Origin: Pseudocalidococcus azoricus BACA0444
GTDB taxonomy: Bacteria; Cyanobacteriota; Cyanobacteriia; Thermosynechococcales; Thermosynechococcaceae
Reading direction: 5' to 3'
NCBI RefSeq assembly: GCF_031729055.1
Contig: NZ_JAVMIP010000003.1
Location: 124,001-188,000, forward strand
Length of the DNA: 64,000 bases
Below are positions 18,590 to 26,210 of this stretch, piece after piece. The position numbers and the translations under genes are program-made. The notes beneath the pieces were generated by a model. The model was not told the origin of the DNA. It saw nothing but the letters and a program-made list of their open reading frames with translations, and ran no database searches. The stretch's first letter is position 1; each line of letters begins with the position of its first letter.

Positions 18590-18745
18590 CTCACCGATAA
18601 CCTTGAAACAACTTAGCCATGAAGACTAACAGGGGACTTGCAACGACCACCACACAGATAACTCAGCGGTCGAACTTGAGATTAGACAGAAATATTCCAC
18701 CTATTAGGGGAATTCAAGTGTTTAGGCTGAATATCAAATTTCTAC
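18590..18745. repeat. Diverged dispersed repeat, copy A
   Basis: This stretch resembles 60230-60330. Shared blocks include TCACCGATAAC, ATTAGACAGAAA followed by ATTCC, and GTGTTT-GG-TGAAT-TCA, in the same order and with similar spacing. Both copies lie just outside an attC-bearing cluster, on the side from which the cassettes would be read. No open frame is conserved, so the nature of the repeat is unknown. A short related string (ATTAGACAGAAATTC) also occurs at 5364-5378, perhaps by chance. Confidence 0.5.
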
Positions 18746-18800
18746 TTAAGCACTTTGCAAGGGTAAAAACATAGAAATTTTCCCTCAGATCGACTACTAC

Positions 18801-18891
18801 AGCCTGCTCCCCAAAATATAGCTAGATACTACTACCTGCTATCAACTTCCCCCATGAAGCAAAGTTAATTTATGACCAGGCCAGCCAGTGA
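18801..18891 (+). pseudogene. Decayed copy of the 3' end of the ATP-grasp ligase gene
   Basis: Reading in one frame gives SLLPKI, a stop, then LDTTTCY, matching GLLPNDLLDIIARY of the intact gene at 15170-16696. After a deletion, EAKLIYDQASQ and a TGA match its C-terminus EAKSIYDQA...QASQ. Over the first 44 bases, 30 are identical to 16491-16534. The order and polarity are those of the intact gene, so this is a relic of its end, left beyond an inserted 2-kb segment. Confidence 0.7.
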
Positions 18892-18914
18892 GCGTCATAT
18901 CCAATCAGCAAAAT

Positions 18915-19775
18915 TTATTTCCTCACTGACCAAACTGCAAATGCTCCACCTGTCATAAACATAATCAAGCTATAAATCGCCGCTGGAATCGCAAAATCTG
19001 GCTGGTTAAGGAGGGTGGGCGCACTGGCAATCGCAATCGCTAAGGTTCCGTTTTGAATCCCCACTTCCACGGTGATCGCTTTACTGCTGGGTTGATCTAA
19101 ACGTCCGGCAACTGCAATCAAATACCCCAGGCCCATGGCTAAAACATTCAGAACCAAAGTTACCAGGCCCACCTCCAGAAAAAAGCCAACCACCTGATCC
19201 CGCTGCTGTACCAAAAGCCCGGCAATAATCAGCCCCAACAACGCCAACGATAACCACTTCACCCCCCGCTCTATCAACGCCGCAAACTGAGGTCGGAAAT
19301 AATGCAACACCATCCCCAAGGCCACCGGAATTAGAGTAATCAGGGCAATTTGCAGAACCGTTGGGACAAAGGGGAGTTGCAGCGCGGTGGCCGTTCCTAA
19401 AAAGCGTTGGGTGGCCAGGTTAATCACTAAAGGAATGGAAAAAATCGTAATCAAGCTACTCATGGCCGTCAGCGTAATCGAGAGAGCGACATTTCCCTGA
19501 GCCAAATAGGTCAACAGATTCGAGGTAGCTCCACCGGGACAAGCTGCTAAAATTATCACCCCCACGGCCTGGCCTGGATTGAGTGGAAAAATACCTGCGA
19601 GAATAAAACCGAGGAGCGGGAGCATCACCAACTGAGCCAGTAAGCCAATGATCGCTGCCTTGGGATAGAGCAACACCCGCGTAAAATCCTCTAGCTTCAG
19701 CCCCAGGCCCATCCCCAACATGACCATAAACAGAGCGAGGGGCAAAAAGACCGATGTCAAAAAACTAGCTGCCAT
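18915..19775 (-). CDS. Bile acid:sodium symporter (BASS) family transporter
   Basis: A 286-aa integral membrane protein with about nine or ten hydrophobic helices, the normal size for the BASS family of sodium-coupled organic-anion transporters. Family signatures are LLPLLGFILAGIFPLNPGQA, ILAACPGGATSNLLTYLAQG and VEVGIQNGTLAIAIA, whose conserved ACPGG and E..QN residues line the sodium sites. In cyanobacteria and plastids such proteins carry pyruvate or other keto acids; the substrate here is unknown. It lies alone, facing back toward the insert at 16.7-18.9 kb. Confidence 0.88.
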   Translation of the reverse strand: MAASFLTSVFLPLALFMVMLGMGLGLKLEDFTRVLLYPKAAIIGLLAQLVMLPLLGFILAGIFPLNPGQAVGVIILAACPGGATSNLLTYLAQGNVALSITLTAMSSLITIFSIPLVINLATQRFLGTATALQLPFVPTVLQIALITLIPVALGMVLHYFRPQFAALIERGVKWLSLALLGLIIAGLLVQQRDQVVGFFLEVGLVTLVLNVLAMGLGYLIAVAGRLDQPSSKAITVEVGIQNGTLAIAIASAPTLLNQPDFAIPAAIYSLIMFMTGGAFAVWSVRK

Positions 19776-20011
19776 GGGGATTCGCTGTGGAAATAGTCGC
19801 TTAACAAACCTGAAACATTGCCATTGTAAGGGAGTATTGACCTATCAACGGTATCCACATCTTCAAGTCAGTCCTTAATCAAGTCCGTGGTGAAAACCAG
19901 TGTGAATATGGCAGGGAAAAATCTAGGAGGCAGGGTTTGATCAGGTAATCTGTTGAAAAGAAACCCATTTTGTTGAGTCAGAAATTGTGCCTAAAAAGAT
20001 CGTGAGGGTGT

Positions 20012-20656
20012 ATGGAGGTTAAGCTGGTATCAATCACACAGCCGGTGGTAGAAGTTGCGGGAGAAACACTGTCAGCCGAGGGGTTGATGGCCTATTGCGC
20101 CAGGGTCTCCAGTCCGAATCAAGACAATCCCAACTATGCCAAGCTGCTGGCCTACTGTATCCGCCACGGCCATTGGTCAGTCTTTGAGATGGTGGATATG
20201 ACCGTGGAAATTGTCACGACCCGGATGATTGCCCAACAAATTTTGCGCCATCGGAGTTTTTCCTTTCAAGAGTTTAGTCTGCGTTACGCCCCGGCCCAGG
20301 GGTTTGAAACCTATCCCGCCCGCCGTCAAGATGTCAAAAATCGCCAAAACTCCATTGATGATCTGGCAGAATCCGACCAGGCCTGGTTTAGGGACAGTCA
20401 GCAACAGGTGTGGGACATGAATTCTGGCCTGTATCAAGAAGCTTTGGAGCGAGGCATTGCCAAGGAATGTGCGCGGGCCTTATTACCCTTAAATACCGTC
20501 ACCCGGATCTATATGAAGGGATCGGTTCGCTCTTGGATTCATTACTTCCAGGTTCGCTGCACCCCGGACTGTCAACAGGAACACCGGGAAATTGCCTGTG
20601 GGATTCGGGAGATTTTTCAGGCCCAATTTCCAACCGTAGCAACTGCACTGACCTGA
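20012..20656 (+). CDS. thyX: FAD-dependent thymidylate synthase
   Basis: Flavin-dependent enzyme that methylates dUMP to dTMP using methylenetetrahydrofolate and NADPH. The 214-aa product carries the ThyX signature RHRxxSxxxxSxR as [14 protein letters not shown], starting at residue 79. It also has [20 protein letters not shown] and the C-terminal [14 protein letters not shown] segment. It replaces ThyA and does not consume tetrahydrofolate, so such organisms can lack classical DHFR. A DHFR-like (RibD C-terminal) protein gene follows 290 bp downstream, but the gap suggests it is separate. Confidence 0.96.
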   Translation: MEVKLVSITQPVVEVAGETLSAEGLMAYCARVSSPNQDNPNYAKLLAYCIRHGHWSVFEMVDMTVEIVTTRMIAQQILRHRSFSFQEFSLRYAPAQGFETYPARRQDVKNRQNSIDDLAESDQAWFRDSQQQVWDMNSGLYQEALERGIAKECARALLPLNTVTRIYMKGSVRSWIHYFQVRCTPDCQQEHREIACGIREIFQAQFPTVATALT

Positions 20657-20946
20657 ATTTCTTGGGTACAAGCCCCGCGCTTTAGGGCGGCTTTGTTACA
20701 ATCGGGACAGGAAATCGCCACATCGCCAGAGGCTCGCACCGTAGAGTGGAGGAACCTGGAGGATCAGGGCAAACAACAGCGGTGGGACACATCGCAAAGA
20801 ACTCTTGGTGAGGGTAAAGTTGTTGGACTCCCGATGATCCAAGGAATCCTAGCTCTGCTTTGCACGCAAGCTACAGGGCGGGGAGAATGTCAATGAGGTT
20901 TAATCCGTTTCTGCCAATTTCTAAAGCAATATAATCTTACGAAGAA
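20657..20946 (+). other. Intergenic region with possible decayed IS200/IS605-type 3' end
   Basis: No intact gene. Hairpin-capable sequence near 20673-20698 (AAGCCCCGC...GGGCGGCTTT) and an end-like segment at 20847-20896 (GGAATCCTAGC ... GGGCGGGGAGAATGTCAATG) look like the right end of IS200/IS605 tnpB elements, which typically finish with a GC hairpin and GAATGTCAA. An open frame of 67 codons at 20693-20896 could be a tnpB tail, but I cannot identify it. This is a weak call from pattern memory. Confidence 0.3.
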
Positions 20947-21498
20947 ATGACTGAGGTAGGCTTGACTTGTCGGGTATTCATTGCGACTAGTTTGGATGGG
21001 TTTATTGCCCGTTCCAATGGGGCGTTAGACTGGCTCCCCCAAACTCCGGAAGATTCACCGGATTTCACAGACTATGGCTATCAGGCCTTTATGAACAGTG
21101 TGGATGGAGTTGTGCTAGGGCGTAATACCTATGAATTGGTCAAATCCTTTCAGCCTTGGCCCTATGCTAACCGCCCCGTTGTGGTCTTGAGTCATCATTC
21201 CTGCAATGTTCCCGCAGCCCTCAGATCTACCGTAACAGTAATGGCAGCAGAACCAGAGCAAGTGGTGGATTATTTATCAAACCAAGGAATCAGAAGTGTT
21301 TATATTGACGGCGGACAGACGATTCAACAGTTCCTTAGGGCTGGCCTGATTCAGGATTTGATTATTTCCCGGATTCCGATCCTACTTGGAGAAGGGATTC
21401 CCCTGTTTGGGCCCCTGACAACCGATATTCCCCTAGTTCATCAATACACCCGCTCCTATGACAATGGCCTAGTTCAAAGTCACTATCAGGTTGGCTGA
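20947..21498 (+). CDS. Dihydrofolate reductase family protein (RibD C-terminal domain)
   Basis: A 183-aa protein with the DHFR/RibD-C fold. The N-terminal FIATSLDGFIARSNGALDWL is the substrate and cofactor strand, and VVLGRNTYELV and SVYIDGGQTIQQFLRAGLI form the NADPH-binding part. Members of this broad family are mostly uncharacterised reductases and are not proven folate reductases. Because the organism uses ThyX, which spares folate reduction, a DHFR role cannot be assumed. The gene stands alone, with convergent devA beyond. Confidence 0.85.
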   Translation: MTEVGLTCRVFIATSLDGFIARSNGALDWLPQTPEDSPDFTDYGYQAFMNSVDGVVLGRNTYELVKSFQPWPYANRPVVVLSHHSCNVPAALRSTVTVMAAEPEQVVDYLSNQGIRSVYIDGGQTIQQFLRAGLIQDLIISRIPILLGEGIPLFGPLTTDIPLVHQYTRSYDNGLVQSHYQVG

Positions 21499-21618
21499 AT
21501 GTTAACTCATTTAGGGCGAGGTGGGGGCAATTTAGAAAATGCTTGATGGTCAGTCTTTTTAACAGTTCTACTCTCTCAGAACAGTCTGTGCAACGCTATA
21601 GTTGGTGACTGTACCCAT

Positions 21619-22335
21619 TTAGACCGTTACCAGGGCCTGGTTTTGGGAGAGTTGGCCATCCTCCATGTGAATGATTCGATCAGCAACATCGAGAATCCGG
21701 TTATCGTGAGTCACAATCAAAATCGTACAGCCCTGTTCTTGGGCCAGTTTTTGCATCAAGTTGACCACATCCCGCCCAGAGTGACTGTCCAACGCCGCAG
21801 TAGGTTCATCAGCTAAAAGAATTTGGGGACGACTGACTAGGGCGCGGGCAATGGCCACTCGCTGTTTTTGCCCTCCAGACAGGTCTTGAGGATAGTAGGC
21901 AATGCGTTCTCCCAGGCCCACCTCAGTCAAAATATCACGGGCCCTGAGATTCCACTCGGCTTTGGGATATTGCCCATGAACTTCCAACCCCATGCGGACA
22001 TTTTGCAATGCGGTTAAACTGCCGTGGAGATTATGGGCCTGGAAAATATAGCCATTACGTCGCCGGGCTGTGACTAGTTCCAGGGGAGATGCGCCACAGA
22101 GTTCTTGGCCTTGGACTTTTAAGCTCCCGACCTGAGTCGCCCGTAATCCACCAATCAAGGAGAGTAATGTGGTTTTACCGGAGCCAGAAGGGCCAGTCAT
22201 AATCACAATTTCCCCCACGCGAATCTCCAAGTTGATGTTGGCTAAGACTTGTTTGCGCAGTTCACCCTGGCCAAAGGAGTGACTCAGGCCCTGAATTGAA
22301 ATCGCTGGTAATGATGTCATCAAACTATCCCCCAA
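21619..22335 (-). CDS. devA: DevA-type ABC exporter ATPase
   Basis: Cytoplasmic ATP-binding subunit of a DevBCA (MacB-like) export system, 238 aa. It shows Walker A GPSGSGKTTLLSLIGGL, signature LSGGQKQRVAIARAL, Walker B ILLADEPTAALD and the switch histidine in IVTHDNRI. It is the last gene of a devB-devC-devA operon, 23 bp behind devC. In cyanobacteria such systems, with a TolC-like outer-membrane channel, export glycolipids or other amphiphiles; the substrate here is unknown. The operon is probably repressed by the divergent TetR protein. Confidence 0.93.
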   Translation of the reverse strand: MGDSLMTSLPAISIQGLSHSFGQGELRKQVLANINLEIRVGEIVIMTGPSGSGKTTLLSLIGGLRATQVGSLKVQGQELCGASPLELVTARRRNGYIFQAHNLHGSLTALQNVRMGLEVHGQYPKAEWNLRARDILTEVGLGERIAYYPQDLSGGQKQRVAIARALVSRPQILLADEPTAALDSHSGRDVVNLMQKLAQEQGCTILIVTHDNRILDVADRIIHMEDGQLSQNQALVTV

Positions 22336-22358
22336 ATTTCAATTGCATTTTGTTTGCC

Positions 22359-23534
22359 TTAAAAGCTATCAGCCGGGTCAGCCTGTTGCAGCTTGCGGGT
22401 GGCAATCATCCCGGAAATTCCACACATACCCAAGGTGACGAGAAACACCAAAATACTGCGGCCGAGGGTCATGGCAATGGGGAGACTGGTAGCATTACGG
22501 GTCAAAACATACAGGCCCAGAGAAACCCCCAGACCCGGTATAAACCCCAGGCCGGCCATAATAATGGCTTCTTCAAAGACAATCCCGAGTAAATAGCGAT
22601 CTCGATAGCCCATGGCTTTGAACGTGGCATATTCTCCCAAATGAGCATTGACATCTGTGGAAAGAACTTGATAGACAATTACCACGCCGACGATAAAGCC
22701 CATCACGGTTCCCAGGCCAAAGACAAAGCCAATGGCGGTATTGCGCGTCCAATAGTCTTTTTCAAATTGAATAAATGCTGCTTTGGTTAAAACCCGCACA
22801 TCTTCCGGCAATGTGGCCCGTAGGGTTGTGGCAACCTGTTCCGCATTAGCTCCGGGCTGGAGGCTAATTAATCCGGCACTGACAGCCGTGGCCTGGCGGC
22901 GGGGAAACAGTCGTAAAAAACTCTGGTCACTGGTGATTAATGTGCCATCAGTGGCAAAGGAGGCGCCAATGGCAAAGGTTTGGCTGAGATAAATCGTGTG
23001 GCGTTCAATTTCCGTGGTGACGATCTGGCCCTGCTGGAGTTGGGCGATCACGTCTTGATAGTCGCCGCGGGAGGCCTGATCAAACAAGTAGTAATCGGGT
23101 AGTTTCAGATCGTTGAGATGGTTGGCAACTGCTGGGAGAGCTAAGGCCGAGCGTTCCGGGCTAAAGCCAACAATCAGAATTGCGGTTTTTTGACGGGTTT
23201 GGGGGTTGCGCCAATCACTGAAGTTCGTATAAAGAGCTTGGGCTGTGGCCACGCCAGGAACATTCATGGCCTGGTAGAGTCGCCGCCGGGGAATGGTGGA
23301 CAAGTTAACCAAGTTGCGGGCCTGGGGGCTAATCAGGACTATATCCGCGTTGATGTTTTGGTGAAAGCGGGTATTACTTTCGTAGAGAGCGTTCTGAAAC
23401 CCCAGTTGCATAAACATCAAGACATCGGCAAAGGCAATCCCCGCCAAGGCCACCAAAAAACGACCTTTTTCATGACTTAGTTGCAACCAGCCCAAGGGAG
23501 TCCGATTTTTGAGACGGTCTAACCAGGTTTTCAT
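22359..23534 (-). CDS. devC: DevC-type ABC exporter permease
   Basis: Inner-membrane permease of the DevBCA exporter, 391 aa, with the MacB/FtsX architecture. One N-terminal helix (GRFLVALAGIAFADVLMFMQ), a large periplasmic domain of about 230 residues and three C-terminal helices (from VFGLGTVMGFIVGVVIVYQV) are visible. HLGEYATFKAMGYRDRYLLG is the coupling segment of the FtsX domain. Its start overlaps the devB stop by 4 bp, which implies translational coupling. Length and order match cyanobacterial DevC. Confidence 0.93.
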   Translation of the reverse strand: MKTWLDRLKNRTPLGWLQLSHEKGRFLVALAGIAFADVLMFMQLGFQNALYESNTRFHQNINADIVLISPQARNLVNLSTIPRRRLYQAMNVPGVATAQALYTNFSDWRNPQTRQKTAILIVGFSPERSALALPAVANHLNDLKLPDYYLFDQASRGDYQDVIAQLQQGQIVTTEIERHTIYLSQTFAIGASFATDGTLITSDQSFLRLFPRRQATAVSAGLISLQPGANAEQVATTLRATLPEDVRVLTKAAFIQFEKDYWTRNTAIGFVFGLGTVMGFIVGVVIVYQVLSTDVNAHLGEYATFKAMGYRDRYLLGIVFEEAIIMAGLGFIPGLGVSLGLYVLTRNATSLPIAMTLGRSILVFLVTLGMCGISGMIATRKLQQADPADSF

Positions 23535-24703
23535 GGCATGATCACCACCTTGACTTGAAGATTGGTATAGCGGGCAGCTTTTTGACTTGAGGCGGGGTCG
23601 AGTTTAATGCGGACTTCGACAATGCGGGCATCGGTGTTGGCGGCGGGGTCGGTGTTGATCACGTTTTGACGCAGGACTTGATACCCGACTTGCTCGACCG
23701 TTCCCGCCAATGGCCCCGTCAGAGCATCACTGCTGATGGTAGCCCCCAGGCCGGGGTGAAGATGCTTGACATCACTTTCATAGACTTCTGCCACGGCGTA
23801 CATCTGTTGGGTTTGCCCCAGGGAAATAATCCCCTCATTGCCGGGTCGTTCCCCAGGCCAGGTGTGGATTTTAAGAACTTGTCCAGCTTGGGGGGCCTGG
23901 ACTTGGGCGAGGGCAAAATTGGCAGTGGCTTCCTTGAGATTGGCCTGGGCGGCTTGGACTTCGGCCTGGGCAACTTGGATATCCACGGGGCGGACTTCGG
24001 CAATTTGGTCAAGGGTGGCTTGGGCCTGTTGGATTTGATTTTGGCGACTGGCCTGGGCCCGGCGGAGATTGGATTGGGCTTCTTGGAGGCGTTCTTGGGC
24101 CGTATCTCGGGTTAAGCGTTTGCTGTCCAACAGCGAGGTGGAAATGGCCCCCTCTGTGGCTAAGGACTGATGGCGTTGATATTCAATCTCGGCATTATTC
24201 ACTTCGGCCTGGAGGCGGCTGACGGTGGCCCTGAGGGCTTGGATATCCCCTTGGGCTTCGGCGGTAATTTGGGCAATGGTGGCCTGTTGGGCTTTAATTT
24301 CGCCCTGTTTGGCTCCGGCTCGGACTTTAGCTAAGTTGGCCTGGGCGACCTGCACCTGTTTTTGGGCTTGGAGTTGGGCCGCTTGCAACCGAGAGTAACT
24401 ATCCAAGATAGCAATCACATCCCCCGCCTTGACCCAATCGCCTTCTTGCACCAACAATTGCTCAACTCTTATCCCTTCCGCTTGGGTCGGGGCGGCAATT
24501 TCAATGACTTGGGTTTGGGGTTCAATGCGTCCTAGGGCCGTAATCGTCTCAATCGCGGGGGCAATAGCCACCTCCTGGGGACTGGATGCGGATTGGGTTT
24601 GACCCATTGTCCAGGCCAGGGAACCGCCAACAACCAGGGTGGCAGCCGTGATCAAAATGGCAAGGGAGCGGGGGGAGAGATGGGGAGAGATGGCTTGGGA
24701 CAT
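23531..24703 (-). CDS. devB: DevB-type membrane fusion protein (HlyD family)
   Basis: Periplasmic adaptor of the DevBCA exporter, 390 aa. An N-terminal anchor helix (AILITAATLVVGGSLAWTMG) is followed by the lipoyl half (ALGRIEPQTQVIEIAAPTQA and VKAGDVIAILD). A long alpha-helical hairpin rich in Gln and Ala occupies about residues 105-265, and a second lipoyl and beta-barrel region (VQAPQAGQVLKIHTWPGE) follows. It is the first gene of the operon. Its start lies just downstream of two TetR-type palindromes in the region shared with the divergent regulator gene. Confidence 0.92.
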   Translation of the reverse strand: MSQAISPHLSPRSLAILITAATLVVGGSLAWTMGQTQSASSPQEVAIAPAIETITALGRIEPQTQVIEIAAPTQAEGIRVEQLLVQEGDWVKAGDVIAILDSYSRLQAAQLQAQKQVQVAQANLAKVRAGAKQGEIKAQQATIAQITAEAQGDIQALRATVSRLQAEVNNAEIEYQRHQSLATEGAISTSLLDSKRLTRDTAQERLQEAQSNLRRAQASRQNQIQQAQATLDQIAEVRPVDIQVAQAEVQAAQANLKEATANFALAQVQAPQAGQVLKIHTWPGERPGNEGIISLGQTQQMYAVAEVYESDVKHLHPGLGATISSDALTGPLAGTVEQVGYQVLRQNVINTDPAANTDARIVEVRIKLDPASSQKAARYTNLQVKVVIMP

Positions 24704-24716
24704 GGACTAGACCCCG

Positions 24717-24733
24717 AACTAAACGGTATAGTT
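24717..24733. promoter_or_regulatory. TetR-type operator 1 upstream of devB
   Basis: A 17-bp near-palindrome, AACTAAAC-G-GTATAGTT, with one mismatch between arms. It shares its core ACGGTATAGTT with operator 2, whose centre lies 30 bp away. It lies 14 bp before the devB start codon, where a bound repressor would block transcription or initiation. Confidence 0.6.
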
Positions 24734-24741
24734 TCCTTACT

Positions 24742-24768
24742 AACTAGACTATACGGTATAGTTTAGTT
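24742..24768. promoter_or_regulatory. TetR-type operator 2 between devB and the TetR gene
   Basis: A 27-bp palindrome with arms AACTAGACTATAC and GTATAGTTTAGTT around a central G; twelve of thirteen arm positions pair. The inner 15 bp (24748-24762) are perfectly symmetrical. Its position between divergent devB and a tetR-type gene is the classic place for a shared, autoregulatory operator. Confidence 0.7.
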
Positions 24769-24860
24769 AGTCAAGCATTTTGGCAAATTCCGATCAGCCC
24801 TGAAGCCTAGGGGGGCGATAGGATATTTATAGTTGAAAAATATTTTTAGGAACCGGCTCC

Positions 24861-25460
24861 ATGACTCCATCTCCGGCCAGTGATAAAGCCGAACAAATCT
24901 TGACTGGGGCAATGCAGGCATTTTTAGCTCAGGGTTACGCCGGCACCAGTATGGATCGAGTAGCAGCCGCGGCGGGGGTCTCGAAGGCGACGGTCTATAG
25001 TCACTTTCAAGATAAAGAACGGTTATTCCAGGCCTTGGTGCGGCGGATGGCCAAACGAAAATTTAGTGAAGTTTTTACGGATATGGATGATCCGAAGCTG
25101 GAAGGGGATCCACTGGTGGTTTTTCCGGCGATGGGGCGAACGATCATGGCCCGGATGTTAGCGGATTCCGAACATTTAGACTTTATGCGAATGGTAATTG
25201 GCGAGTCCGGGCGTTTTCCGCAACTGGCCAAGGCCTGTATCCAAAACCTGACGAAATATTCCCTCGAGTTTTTAACTCAATATATTGCCGCCCATCCAGA
25301 ATTCGGTGTCCCTGACCCGGAAGCAACGGCCCGGATTGTCCTGGGTGCGATGGTCTTTTTTGTCCTCAGTCAGAAGGCAATGTATGGGGAAGAGATTATT
25401 CCTATGGATGAACAGCGAATGATTGATGCTATGGCATTTCTGTTATTTCGAGACCAGTAG
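24861..25460 (+). CDS. TetR/AcrR family transcriptional regulator
   Basis: A 199-aa repressor. The N-terminal helix-turn-helix is clear: AMQAFLAQGYAGTSMDRVAA, then AAGVSKATVYSHFQDKERLF at about residues 35-55. The C-terminal ligand domain (RMVIGESGRFPQLAKA and VLGAMVFFVLSQKAMYG) resembles the TetR_C domains of AcrR-like efflux regulators. It is divergent from devBCA, and the 157-bp gap holds two related palindromes. I infer that it represses the exporter and itself until an amphiphilic ligand binds. Confidence 0.93.
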   Translation: MTPSPASDKAEQILTGAMQAFLAQGYAGTSMDRVAAAAGVSKATVYSHFQDKERLFQALVRRMAKRKFSEVFTDMDDPKLEGDPLVVFPAMGRTIMARMLADSEHLDFMRMVIGESGRFPQLAKACIQNLTKYSLEFLTQYIAAHPEFGVPDPEATARIVLGAMVFFVLSQKAMYGEEIIPMDEQRMIDAMAFLLFRDQ

Positions 25461-25499
25461 ATAGCCACCGCCAATAATAGACCCGGCTGACCCTAAGGC

Positions 25500-26210
25500 T
25501 TACTCCGGCTGACAGGTTTTGTACCACTGCAAATGGTAGAAAAGGGGTAGGGCCAGGGTATCCCAGAGGGGCGGTTGAATGTTGGCTTCAGCGAGGGCTT
25601 TGGCCGTCCAAGAATTACAGGTGTTCCAGGCCGAGTAATGTCCCGTAGCGGCATAGAAACTACTTTGGGCTTGGCGACTGGGATTAAGGTGAATCGGTCG
25701 GCCTTGGGCATCCCGTTCAAAACTATCCAGCAAAAACCGGGTCAGGGCCTGGTAGTCCCCTTGGTTAATCTGAAGGGGAATTAAAAAGGTTGCAATGGGG
25801 GCCTGGGGGAGTTGCGGAAAGCCTTGGACATGGAGAGTAGCGGGACTTCGGCCATCAAATAAAGCCCGCCAGGCCTGGTCAGCGGGAATATCCTCAATCC
25901 GCGTCAAGTTCCGATAAAGTTCCCGTTCGCCCCAACCAAATCCCAAATATTCAAGGTCAGTTCGAGGATTTTCTCCCAGTTGCCCCAACTCCAAATAGTC
26001 ATGCCAATTACCTGTAGCGGTGATCACTGGCACGAGAACATTGGTATGAACATAATCCCCATAGACATAAATAGTAATGGAGGGCGGCATTGCTGATCCT
26101 AGGGGGGAGGGCTTAAACGGCTCCAACAAAACCGTACAGGGGGACACCAGGCCCAGTCCTAAACTCAATAACCCCAGGCCAATTTTTCCAGGCCAATCTT
26201 CAAATCCCAT
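25500..26210 (-). CDS. TIGR02117/DUF2459 family protein
   Basis: About 236 aa from the ATG at 26210, which overlaps the malQ stop and suggests translational coupling; in-frame ATGs at 26240 and 26270 lie inside malQ. An N-terminal hydrophobic segment (IGLGLLSLGLGLVSPCTVLL) with a cysteine suggests export or a lipoprotein. VYGDYVHTNVLVPV, FGWGERELY and NTCNSWTAKALAEA are the conserved segments of DUF2459 proteins, which are sometimes found near urease genes. The family function is unknown; the conserved Cys and His residues suggest a papain-like or NlpC-like fold, but that is inference. Confidence 0.8.
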   Translation of the reverse strand: MGFEDWPGKIGLGLLSLGLGLVSPCTVLLEPFKPSPLGSAMPPSITIYVYGDYVHTNVLVPVITATGNWHDYLELGQLGENPRTDLEYLGFGWGERELYRNLTRIEDIPADQAWRALFDGRSPATLHVQGFPQLPQAPIATFLIPLQINQGDYQALTRFLLDSFERDAQGRPIHLNPSRQAQSSFYAATGHYSAWNTCNSWTAKALAEANIQPPLWDTLALPLFYHLQWYKTCQPE

